A stretch of DNA of 58,219 nucleotides, taken from positions 1-58,219 of the forward strand of contig JAFISE010000188.1 of NCBI GenBank assembly GCA_022560025.1. The letters are read 5' to 3'. The position numbers and the translations under genes are program-made. The DNA is from Stagonosporopsis chrysanthemi. Lineage: Eukaryota > Ascomycota > Dothideomycetes > Pleosporales > Didymellaceae. The notes under the pieces are model-generated. The model worked only from the letters and a program-made list of their open reading frames with translations, was not told the DNA's origin and ran no database searches. Shown here piece by piece: positions 11,703 to 21,530 of the stretch (within the stretch, counting starts at the first letter, position 1; each line of letters opens with the position of its first letter).

Positions 11703-13175
11703 CTAAAAAATGCTATTATCTGCACACGTGAACGGCCCGTTGAGCGTGGAATCAGGATCATTGAAGATGTCAATGAGAGCCTTCAAACTTGTATACAGCC
11801 CGCCAACGTTCAAGAACAGCGTCATGGCCAGAATGGCGTAGTTCAAGCACGCCAGCGCGATTTTGCGCGGAGTGCTCCATTGCTGCTTCCAATTAAGGTG
11901 CAGCCACATAACGCTGGTCAAACCAAAGGTGAACCACGAGATAAAGATGGCGGAGCTGATGTTCAGGATGGACGAGAAGATGGGGATCGCGTTCGAGATG
12001 ACGAAGGACACGATCCAGAACAACGTGCCTAATGCGACCCACAGCGTCCAAGTGAATGCATTGTGGATGTTGACCTGCTCGGGCCTGACCTTGCGCATGA
12101 TAGTAATGTACATGTACTTGATGGCCGTAATACCGATCACAAGACCTGTGCCAAGAACGGAGGGGATCAGAATGCCGTATGCGATCTTGGCAGGAATGGT
12201 GGGCGCAGAGCCGAGGGCAGGAGACGTGACGGCGTCACCAGCGAGACCGTAGATGACGCATGCGACGACGATGTAGACGACCACTTCGAAGGACTTCTGC
12301 ATAAAGAGAGCAGGTGGAAATTCTTTTTGTGGGTTGCGCATCTCAGCCATGACGGACATGAAAGACTGGTTGCCAGCGAAGGCAAAAGCGATGTTGAGGA
12401 GGGAATTGACTGTCTCGACAAAGTTTGGCTTGCCGACAAGGGTGATCTTGACATCAAAGCCCGGGGGCGCTTTTGGTCCTGCAACGCCGAGGGCAATCAT
12501 AACAATGAGAACCGACGCGACGATAGAAATCGTGCAAATCCAACTCATGGCAGCTGCGAAGGTGAGTTTGCGCGGCAAGCAAAGCAGCCAGCAGGCGACG
12601 TGAGGAATGGCCATGAAGGCGACCGTGCAAATGGCGTGGGAGGAGAGCGTGTTGAGTGCGATTGACATGGTAATGTTTGCCGAGGCGCAGATGAGAACTA
12701 GGTTGAAGATGAAAGCGATGCCGAAGAAGCGTTCGAAATTCTTTCCACCAATGTAAAGCGCGCAATCGACCAAATTGGTAACCATGGGATATCTCCTGTA
12801 GAACTGAACCATGATGTAGCCGCAGTAGGTTGTGAGAGTGCCGAAACCAAGAATAGCGATGATGCCAGGGATAAGACCAAGCGTTTGAAGCGCAGAAGGC
12901 AAGCTGAGAACTCCGATGCCGACCTCGATGGTGATCAGAATCACGCATGCCCGCCAGCGTCCCAATGTCCTGTATTCATCGCCGAGACCTTCGCGTTGCT
13001 GTGGGTATTCGTTGGCACCAGCAAAGCCGTCGCCTGTCCAACCGGTTGTGATGTTGGTATTCTGCCCGTACTCTTCATCAAGGGTTGACTTCTCAGATCC
13101 GGGATACGGCGGAGTCTCGTCCAGGGCAGGCGATCCCTGAGCTTCCTTCTTCTGAAATGGGTTCTTGAGGCCCAT
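11703..13175 (-). CDS. AAAP-family neutral amino-acid transporter (Neurospora MTR-like)
   Basis: A single intronless frame of 490 residues with Pfam Aa_trans character. These permeases carry neutral and aromatic amino acids, usually by proton symport, across the plasma membrane. Seen: a hydrophilic, Pro/Ser/Thr/Glu-rich cytosolic N-terminus (1-72), the conserved first-helix motif GIGVLSLPSALQTLG (about 87-101), a Phe/Ala/Gly helix with FAFAGNQSFMSVMAEMRNP, and about eleven hydrophobic segments to the C-terminus. I start it at the ATG in ACCATGG at 13175. The frame stays open upstream but without an ATG, only a TTG at 13232. GATAA elements upstream hint at nitrogen control. Substrate specificity is inferred from similarity to MTR; a vacuolar AVT role is possible but less likely. 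Confidence 0.92.
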   Translation of the reverse strand: MGLKNPFQKKEAQGSPALDETPPYPGSEKSTLDEEYGQNTNITTGWTGDGFAGANEYPQQREGLGDEYRTLGRWRACVILITIEVGIGVLSLPSALQTLGLIPGIIAILGFGTLTTYCGYIMVQFYRRYPMVTNLVDCALYIGGKNFERFFGIAFIFNLVLICASANITMSIALNTLSSHAICTVAFMAIPHVACWLLCLPRKLTFAAAMSWICTISIVASVLIVMIALGVAGPKAPPGFDVKITLVGKPNFVETVNSLLNIAFAFAGNQSFMSVMAEMRNPQKEFPPALFMQKSFEVVVYIVVACVIYGLAGDAVTSPALGSAPTIPAKIAYGILIPSVLGTGLVIGITAIKYMYITIMRKVRPEQVNIHNAFTWTLWVALGTLFWIVSFVISNAIPIFSSILNISSAIFISWFTFGLTSVMWLHLNWKQQWSTPRKIALACLNYAILAMTLFLNVGGLYTSLKALIDIFNDPDSTLNGPFTCADNSIF

Positions 13176-14342
13176 GGTAACTGATTGAGAGACCCTCAAC
13201 GGAGGGAAAGGTGAATCAATGGCAAATGGCAATAATAGAGCGTGGCCGAGAGCGGCGAGTGCTCGTCTTTTAAACCTCCAGTGCTCCTAAGATCGGCCCT
13301 CTGTTCTTCTCCAACCAAGCAATCTCCACTAGTCTCGGGATGCATCCTGGCAAAGTCGCCTCTTCGCATGTCAATGCACTCGCTGAGCCTCGGCCTCGCC
13401 CGAAAATTGTCTACACGCCTGATGCGCTTCTAGTGTCGCCAATACGCGGAGTGCATGCGAAGGATGCGGGGGATGGACTTGATATGGCTATCCTCGGTTC
13501 TCCAGAGTGCAGACGACGACGCGCCAGAGCTTGTTGTCCCCGGAATGCTGGCAATTTGATAAAGGGAGTGGGTCGTCATTGCTAATCGTTGGCCGATGCG
13601 AGGTAACTGTAACTCTGAAGCTCCACATTATCACGTAAAAACTTCGAGAAAACTTCTTAGTCCGGGATTACTACGCTTGGCGATGCGCTTGAGCCGCTCG
13701 GATCAGCCGTAATCGGCTTACAAGAATTTCTGTGGGCGGAGTCACACTCCCGTGGAACTGTTAAATTCAGGGTCAGATGTTGGGGTTGAAGGATGCTATG
13801 CGAGGTTGTCCGCCGCGGGACGTTCTGGTGCGGCTCAGCCTTACGCGGACGCTACTGCGGCTGTGGCGCTCAAGCAGCCCGGCTCGCCTCCCGAAATGCG
13901 GTGAACACCACCTGTCATTGCCATCTCCGAAAATGCTGTCATGAATCTCAATTTCAATTCGTTCTAACCAAACTCTCGCCTGCCTGTCTTGACGATGGAG
14001 CCGAACAGATATTGACTGTGACGGTATGTCACTATGGAGCGATGATAGAGTCAGCAGCCCACTTTGTGGACCTGCAGATACTCTGGTGGCGAAGATCTCC
14101 ATCCGCCACGAACTTCCGTTGATAATGGAATGAACTGCGTCGTCATCCGACTAGATAACGATAACGGTTACGATCAGCCAGCATCCGATGATGGAGTCAT
14201 GATTGGAAGTAATTCAAGTTGAAGTGCGTATTCTATTAACTGAATAGGATTGCATCTATGCATACAACACAACAAGACTGATTATTGGGAGCCGTCGAAA
14301 CAATCAACAAAATCTGCGACTCTATTTGCAGCCACGGGCTTC
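13176..14342. other. Intergenic: transporter promoter and AIM21 3' end
   Basis: These 1167 bp contain the transporter promoter and the downstream end of AIM21; both genes read on the minus strand. Several GATAA motifs occur (near 13558, 14120, 14154 and 14160). No gene is supported; a 109-codon frame at 13793-14122 has no recognisable features. Confidence 0.65.
14153..14164. promoter_or_regulatory. Paired GATA-factor sites upstream of transporter
   Basis: Two HGATAR-type sites (AGATAAC and CGATAAC) lie 6 bp apart, about 980 bp upstream of the transporter ATG. Paired GATA sites are the usual target of AreA/NIT2-type nitrogen regulators that control amino-acid permeases. Such a short motif is common by chance, so this is only suggestive. 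Confidence 0.3.
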
Positions 14343-17300
14343 TTATGCGTCAGCCGCTGATTCTCTCAGAGCACTGGGCGCGCTTTCGGTGGCTCCCTGA
14401 GACTGGGTGGAAGGCAGAGAATCTGTTTTAGTCAAAGGAGATGACTCAGTCTGAGCCAGGGGAGAAGTCTCTGTGTCTACTGGCTTGCTAGTCTTGGTGT
14501 CCAGTCTCCCCTCTCCTGCCTCATCAACTTCAGGGAAAGCACCTGGAGCTTCTGATAACCCAGGAGCAGTTTTGATGGGCTCTTCCTGCGATGTCAACGA
14601 GGGAAGCGCGTCAGCAATTTTGCCCAAGATGCTGGGCTCGTCCTTAGCTGACGCATCGGACGGCGAGCTCACTTGTGTAGGCGCGACAGACTTGGCAGTC
14701 TCGACAATAGGAGCAGTGACGGATTCCAAAGCATCGACCACTGGGGCGTCAGCAGATTTGGAGACGTCCGAGACTTCAGGAATGGTTTTAGCCTCAGGTT
14801 CGCTAGGGGCTTCGGTTCCATCAGCTGCCACGGGCACATTCGCTGCAGGGTTGTGCGAGCTCAGAGTACGTTGAATTCCAGCAGCCATCTGTGCGGCGGG
14901 CACATCCAAGGCACCATCCTCGCCAAAGCTCCAGATAGCAGTGACTGGCACGATCTCGAGCTTGGCCCTGGGCACTGCGACCTCAGAAGTCACAGTGGCC
15001 ACAGGAGCCGGCGATGCTGCAGGCTTGCGCCTCTGAGGTCCCTTGGCCCTACCCTTGCGAGCGTCTGACAAAGGTTGGGCAGGCTCGGCCTCTTTTTCCT
15101 CCTCTGGCTCTTTGACCTTTGGTACATGTGGGCCAAGACCCAGCTTGCTGTTCAGGTCTTGCAAGAAACCGGCCTGGAGCGCAGCGATCTTAGAGCCGGC
15201 CGGCCGAGCAGGAACTAGGGGCTTGGCCTTTGGCTGGGGAGCTTCATTTTCCACGGTGCGCTCTGCGGTCGGGACCTTTTCCGACGACGATTGCGAAGGC
15301 TTGCTGGGACGCGTTGGGATTTGGGGCTTGGGGCGATCAGGGATGATAGGGGCCTTCTTGTCGACTGGAGAGCTCTCCTGCTGTGCTCTCTGTGGACGAG
15401 CAGGTATCACTGGGCGAGCTGGAACAGAAGGCTTCTCGACAATTGGGGACTCAGGAGCATACTCGTTGGTGTCTGGAGTTTGTGGTCCGCTAACAGTCGT
15501 CTCAAGGTGACCATGGTCTGGTGCATCCTCCCAGACATCTTGGCTAGGGAATCTCTGCACCGTAGGACGGACACCACGTAGGTGCTTGTTGTCGACAGCG
15601 AACTGTTTAGTGTGCTCGGACAGGAAATCCTGCTGGTCTTCCTTGGTGATTGTATCTTTGCGCTTCTCCTCTGTCTCAGGCGGCTCAAAGACCTTGGCAG
15701 CACTCACATCTGCGCCACCTGGAGTCTCGGGTTCGTCGGCAGCTTCAGGAGTGTCGACGGTCGTCTCCAACTGGAGACTGCCTGGTGCATCCTCCCAAAC
15801 GTCTTGGCTGGGGAAATGGTGACGAGCAAGATTGGGTCGTTTGACCTTGTCGGTGAGAGTCTTGGGCTTATTGCCATCCTCTTCATCATCAGGAAACAGA
15901 GGCTCGTACTCCTTGTGTGACTCGAGAGGGGTCCCGCTCCTGTCTCCAAAGTGAGCTGGGCTGCCAATGGCGCGGTGCTGCTGGACAGTATTATTCCGGC
16001 TTGAGCTCCTGCTATGAGTGCGCTGCTTCGTGATATATGCAGGAGTACCATCCTCGTTCACCGTGTACTCGCCATCGTGGCGACGCTCCAGTTCGGGTGA
16101 TACCGCAGGCTGTCTCCACTCAGCATCAGGATGCTTCTGTACCTCGTCAGAAGCAAGGATGGGAATGCCATAGCCGCGCTCAGTAACCCAACCACCCTTC
16201 TCGTCAGTGTTGCCTCCTTCAGGACCAAGGTCCTCAGTTGGCGGGTCATAGCCTCCGCCGTGGACCTTGCTGCGTTGGTGCGCCGGAGGGTCGATGTGAA
16301 TCACGTCGCCATTGTCGTCAAGCTGCTCAGCTGACGCCTCGTGGCGCAAAGAGGACTCTTGGTTCGCGGCCTTGCTAGTGGGGCGACTTGCGGTGGATGA
16401 TGGCCTTGGTGATGCCATTCTCGATGCATATTCATCGGTAGCCCTGTAACCAATTTGCTCGTCTGGTGTGCCGACAGCTTCGCGCGAAGTGCCTACCAAA
16501 ATTATGTGTTAGACCCATCTCTGGCTATGAAAACTGGTTTTTAACATACCCAAGCCAATGTCAGAAGGAGCTCCGTGAACGACCTTGTTGAGATCATCGG
16601 CGCGCCAATGGTAATCCTTTCTGTTTTCCTGGATGTGTGGGCCATATTCTCCAGCTTTCTCCCGCTTTAAATCGTCGGGATGCTTCTCGTACCACTTTTT
16701 CTCAAATTCGTCATTGGAGATCTTTCCGTGCCCGTGCATACCATAGCTGCCGGGGGGCCCATGGAAAATCTCGCGGCCGCTCTTTGTACGACCATGGTGG
16801 CGGCCACCAGGTTTGTGGTGGAAGCCAACGCCGCCTCCGCTTTGCTGCTCATACGGACTGGGTGTGGGTGCCTGCACGTCTCCAGCATTGCGGAACATGG
16901 GCACCTGGACGCCGATCTCAGGGATGCCTGCGTGTTCTTTGTCGTTGTACAGCGATGCCGGTCGCGAGCCGATGGAACTACCCGATCGGCCAGTCTTTGC
17001 GCTCGTTGCAGCACTGTCTTCAGGCGCCAGCTTGCCGAAGCCCGCAGCAGCGGCCTGATTCGAGTCGGTGCGTGTAACAGCTTGTATGTTGCGCTTCGCC
17101 GTTGAGCCTGGCACCGAGGCTGTTGGCGCGTGTAGAGGCAAATCGGTAGCTATCGAGGACTGCTGGACGGAGCCGCGGCTCTCGTTTGTGAGTGTCCTCG
17201 AGAGATCCTCGAAGCTGGCATACTCGCTGCCCTCTTGGCCAATCGAGGGAAGCGAGACGCTCGGCGGACGGGCGGGCACTTCGGCGCTGAGGCGTCGGTT

Positions 17301-17498
17301 GTCCTTGGGAGGACCGCTGTGTGCATATGTTGGATCGTTGAGCGGCGAGCGGTCGAATCTGTGCGGTGACTGGGAGCGCTCGATGCGGCCCTTGGGACGC
17401 GGGGGCACCTTTGGCAGATCGAGGGAGCTCGCCGGCGCAGGAGCAGGGCTGTTCTGGCCCCGGGCCGGGCGGGGAGGTATCGTTGGCGGGTTACTCAT
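14343..17498 (-). CDS. AIM21: AIM21-like actin patch regulator
   Basis: Exons 17498-16550 and 16492-14343 (57-nt intron, GTATGT...TAG) give 1032 residues. Yeast Aim21, with Tda2, binds capping protein at cortical actin patches and tunes actin assembly in endocytosis; the yeast protein is shorter (about 680 residues). Seen: a Pro-rich N-terminus starting MSNPPTIPPRPARG, a conserved stretch around 245-317 (FEKKWYEKHPDDLKREKAGEYG region), a twice-repeated motif FPSQDVWEDAP at 543-553 and 631-641, a proline-rich SH3-ligand-like region (about 660-745), and the Aim21-type block with FLQDLNSKLGLGPHVP near 750-775. The remainder is low-complexity Ser/Glu/Ala. The start is the first in-frame ATG after a likely 5'-UTR intron. 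The family is well supported; most of the chain is predicted disordered. Confidence 0.9.
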
Positions 17499-18896
17499 GG
17501 TGTGTATGGTGCTGTAACTTGGTGTGTGATGTTGTGATGTGGAGTAGCTGCAAACCGAGTCGACGTTAGTGATGATGCACTTTGACCACCAGACGCTCGA
17601 AACGCTGGGCGTAAGATAAGCTGCTTGCTGCACTCGGCCAAGGACAAAGCATTGATGGCCAAAACCACAATCCGCGCTCACTATATGCCAGAACTTGCCC
17701 AGCGGCTGCCGTGCGTCAATTGATAGCAGGCGCAGGCCAATGAGCGGGGCTGTACTGGTAATCGGAGCTGGCGGACAGCCGAGTGGACAGGACAGCAGGA
17801 TGGAGGGCACGCACTCACCAAGCTCACAATTGCAATGTCTGATCTGTTTGAACACAAGGAAAAGGTTGCTGGTGTAGTTGAGTTGAACAAAGCGCGAAAG
17901 GCTCAGAGAGGCAAAGCTGGGCTGGCGCGTTTATGTACCCATCGTCGTCCAGGGCTGGGCCCGCATTTGGCGTCACTCGATTGCAGCCAGCCCCCGTCAA
18001 CCACAAAACCTGAATCCTGGTTTCCCTGACTTTATCCGGAGTCCATGGACACAAATTTTGGGTAGGTGTGTCTACATAGTACGGCGAGCTGTCGTCGATT
18101 CACAGCAGAACAGCCTCGCACCGTTGCCGCGTGGTTCGTACCACTTGTCTTTGAGGCCGTCACAAGCACGTGTCAATCTTTTTGGCACGTTGCTACCATG
18201 GTGCAAACAATCCAAGCACTCAGCGCGACCTAGTCCACATTATCAACAGTCAGCTCTGCTGTGCAGAACCTTCGTCGGTGCAGGGCACGCTTCATCGACT
18301 AGGCCGCTAAGGACCTTAGCTTTCCCCGCGATTTGATCAGCTGCCTGCAGTTGTTCCTGGCAGATCACTTGCGTCGAAAAGGAGCTCGCTTCGCAAGCTG
18401 CGCAACAGTTCTGACCATCAACATACTTGAAGTTCCCTCGTTAATCCTCATGTCCAAGGAGTTGCTCCTCACGTGTAAGCTGACATCAATCCGGCGCCCG
18501 CTAGCAGTGCCAGCAGCTCAAGACGGTTGCTATGCCGTCACATGTGGGCCCTGAACGACGCCTAGCCAGTCACGTACATACGTCGATGGCCCCACCGTGG
18601 TGCGAGCTGTGAACCTTTGCAGCATCGAGATGCTGGACAGCACTAATTCATTCGTGATGATCTCGTTACATCAAAAGCTACGTTTCAACCGGAAAAAAAA
18701 CGCCCTGGTATCAAGTAGTGGTACACAACGCTTCCTCTGGCTCCATCAATCATTGCCTCGCCATCTCATCCGTACGCCTCAGTTTGCGCACTCCCATGCT
18801 TGACCTGCCCGATGGTGTCTTTGACAGACAGCCACGATGGCCCTGCCAGGACTCTGGGATAAGTGTTGTTCCTCATCCGTGCTAGAACACATCTCT
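17499..18896. other. Intergenic: AIM21 promoter and TVP18 3' end
   Basis: Apart from the probable AIM21 leader intron, this 1.4-kb stretch shows no gene. It carries the AIM21 promoter and the downstream region of TVP18; both lie on the minus strand. An E-box-like CACGTG occurs near 18170. Only short unremarkable frames are present. Confidence 0.6.
17548..17818 (-). other. Probable 5'-UTR intron of AIM21
   Basis: Reading on the minus strand, a consensus donor GTGAGTG at 17818 pairs with an acceptor TTTGCAG ending at 17548. A branch-like ACTAAC lies about 20 nt before the acceptor. The intron would be 271 nt and end 49 nt before the ATG. Confidence 0.5.
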
Positions 18897-19629
18897 TTAG
18901 ATGATCATCTGCGCAACACCCTGTCCGCCCAGGGTCTTGCTGCCCTGGAAGGCCTGGCCCTTGAATCCAGCAAGCGCGTAGAAGATGGCGGCAAGCGTGA
19001 GGAAGATGGCACACACAATCAAGCTCGTTGCCTGCGGCCAAATGCTGATCCACTGTACTGCGCCTAGCACGGCGTAGAAGCCAGCGCGCATGTAGTTTGT
19101 CTCAATCTTGCGCATGAAGGCATCGAATTTAGGGGACGTTGGGCAAATTCGGAGGAGAAGCGGGATTTCGATGAATATGATAAGGAATGCAGACACCCTG
19201 CAGGTGTGGTCAGCAGTGTGTGACAGATGAGAAGGTGCCGGACGTACAGGCAGACGATGCTGAAGGCAATGACGAATGTCGCGTGAAAGATGTTCGCGAT
19301 CCCAAGCGCAAAGCAGAGGATGATGCACAGCACTCCAGTCCTGGGCGGAGGTCAGCGTTGTCTTGAAGGAACACATCTCGCCTCGAAGCCTGGTTGTAGC
19401 GCTCGCTGATTGTTGTTGTGGAACACGGCATTGGGATATCCGACGCAGCTCCAAACCGCATCGCAGCAAGAGACACCACAGCTTCATAGCGCGAGCGTGT
19501 TGAGGTGGGAGGAGTGACCGACCATTGACCGTAGATACCTGGAGATCGACTGTCAGCACACATTCCAAGCCTGGGTCGGCAGGGCATCTTACTGAAATTC
19601 CTCGATCTGAACTCCTCTGCAAGCGTCAT
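18897..19629 (-). CDS. TVP18: Golgi apparatus membrane protein Tvp18
   Basis: Four exons (19629-19593, 19538-19523, 19340-19248, 19197-18897) give 148 residues, the family length. The protein is a small multi-pass protein of late-Golgi/Tlg2 vesicles, implicated in vesicle trafficking. Seen: the characteristic N-terminus MTLAEEFRSRNFSIYGQWTG, four hydrophobic segments, and the conserved motif LLRICPTSPKFDAF after the second helix. Exon 2 is only 16 nt and its donor is the atypical GTCGGT, but only this choice restores the conserved YGQWTG junction and the frame. Intron 2 is unusually long (182 nt) for this window. The gene shares a 435-bp divergent region with TAD2. Confidence 0.93.
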
Positions 19630-20064
19630 GTTTGCAGTTGATAGTCAGGACAGCTCCGTGGGCGATCGTGGTGCGCGCGTCGGTCTGGGGGCGGGGGATT
19701 CGCAGCTCGTTGGTAACGGCGTTGTTGACTGCGCAAGCTGAGGACAGCTCTTGGGCTAGTTATCAGGCGACTTGGCTGTCGGCAACGCGGATGCTGGGGC
19801 TGAGGCACAGGCAGAAGCGTGCGACTTGCGTTGCGTAAGGACCGGGCTATGCAGATAGAAGCCGGCGTTGTTCTCAGCAATTGCGAATGGTGTGGCGGTG
19901 CTATTGACTGTTGGACGTGAGCTGTCGGCTTCTCTAGAAGTTCCACGTCAGGCCCCAGGGCCTTGCCGAAACGGTTTTGGTCGGAGCTGCCACGTCTAAT
20001 TCACCGACGACACTCACGTTTTTGGAAGACTGTTTTGGGAAGACTGTTTTGGACGACCTTTCTA
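19630..20064. promoter_or_regulatory. Divergent promoter region TVP18/TAD2
   Basis: These 435 bp lie between two start codons pointing away from each other and must contain both promoters. I see no clear TATA or CCAAT box. Confidence 0.55.
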
Positions 20065-21018
20065 ATGTTCAACAGAGTGCGGCAGGAGCCATGGATCACT
20101 GCTGTGGTCGCCTCTGGCGCCCTGGGCCTTGCGCTCTACTATCTGAGTCCACGACACGCAACGCCCACCAAACTTGCCAAGCAGCAGCCGGAGTGCGAAA
20201 AGCCCAGCGAAACCTCGACGACGGATTTCGTGGCAGACGACATGAGCGCTGAGGATCGGGCGTATCATGAGCGCTTCATGCGGGAAGCTATCAACATGGT
20301 GAGTCTCTGCGCGTGTCTGCTACACTTCTGCTGCACTGTTTCGTTCCATGCAGCTGACCAATCACGTGCAACAGGCCGAACTTGCACTGACCAGCGACGA
20401 GACGCCTGTCGGCTGTGTCTTTGTAAAGGACGGTGAGATCATCGGCCGAGGTATGAACGAGACCAATCGCACTCTCAATGGTACCAGGCACGCCGAGTTT
20501 GTTGCCATTGCAGGCATCTTGTCCAAGAATCCCATCAGCGCCCTCAATGAGACTGACCTCTATGTCACTGTGGAGCCGTGCGTCATGTGCGCCTCGATGC
20601 TGCGTCAGTACGGTATCCGAGCGGTCTACTTTGGGTGCTGGAACGAGCGCTTTGGCGGCACCGGTGGTGTGCTGAACATGCACTCGGAGTAAGTGTTCTC
20701 TGAGCCCATTTCATTCGGTTTCTGACGTTTTGTAGCCCCAGCGTCGACAAGCCGTATCCAGTTACAGGAGGCATCTTCAGGGAGGAAGCCATCATGCTGC
20801 TCAGAAAGTTTTACGTCCAGGAGAACGAGAAAGCGCCAGAGCCAAAGCAAAAGAAGACCAGAGAGCTCAAGACGGAGATCTTGCCTATGGACATTCACGC
20901 CCCAAAATCCACGCCGTCACCCGCCCTGTCAAAGCCAGCGCCGTCGAAGCCTGCTAATCCATCTTCGCTTGTTGCGGTTCCTCATATTCCGGGACTAGCT
21001 GCTGCGGCTGCACCTTGA
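20065..21018 (+). CDS. TAD2: tRNA-specific adenosine-34 deaminase catalytic subunit (Tad2)
   Basis: Exons 20065-20298, 20375-20688 and 20736-21018 give 276 residues. Tad2 with Tad3 converts wobble adenosine 34 to inosine in tRNAs, an essential step for decoding. Seen: the cytidine/deoxycytidylate deaminase zinc site, with His117-Ala-Glu119 (proton-shuttling Glu) and Pro146-Cys147-x-x-Cys150; TPVGCVFV upstream and the GG(T/V)-rich stretch after the zinc site also fit. A branch-like CTGAC 20 nt before the acceptor at 20374 supports that splice choice. The first in-frame ATG adds about 59 residues with a hydrophobic segment (about 10-27) that typical Tad2 lacks. The ATG at 20242, in better context (GACATGAGC), would give 217 residues starting at the conserved region and may be the real start. 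The C-terminal tail is Pro/Lys/Ser-rich. Confidence 0.9.
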
Positions 21019-21530
21019 GCAGATCGTCCGCAGCGCAGCAGAACCACCTTGCCGCTGTGACGAACGGTGAGACATCCAAGTTGCAGGTCTGTTCTGCTTT
21101 ACAGTCGCCCTTGATGGTGGTGTGGTATTACTCTGCTGCTTTGCTACAAGTTCCACACAAAATTAGCGGATGACAGTCGAAGGAGCGCATGAAGATATAC
21201 AGAGATACCCAACATCAAAGTACCTACAGTAGAGCTTTCCGGTTAGGCTCACGCTGTCCATCCCATACAGACGCATGCTTAACAGCGCATGCATGCTTCC
21301 TGAACTCAGCTTTCGTAGCTAGACGAATTCAAAAATCTGCTGAGACTCAAAGTGAAAGCACTGCCAATAAACATCCGATTGGGTATATAGAAGCTATCGA
21401 AGCTTTTCGCTGAACTTTATATGCGTGAAGCCGCCACATGCTGGCAACACTGACCCCTGCCATTACTTGCTCCCCATTCCGAACACTTCCTTTGAACTTG
21501 TGGCTAGACTTTAGTCCGGTCACTCAGCTT
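21019..21530. other. Convergent intergenic region TAD2/SFH5
   Basis: These 512 bp separate two 3' ends. AATAAA at 21366-21371 could serve as a TAD2 poly(A) signal, 348 bp after the stop. Nothing else is supported. Confidence 0.5.

Noticed and set aside
13176..13232. Longer N-terminus of the amino-acid transporter starting at 13232
   Set aside because: The codon there is TTG; the first ATG in frame, in the context ACCATGG, is at 13175.
13793..14122. 109-codon frames on both strands upstream of the transporter
   Set aside because: No domain, no conserved look, and mutually overlapping on opposite strands.
16493..16499. Separate gene starting at 16499 (minus)
   Set aside because: That codon is TTG and lies in a good intron; splicing 16550 to 16492 joins the two parts of AIM21 in frame.
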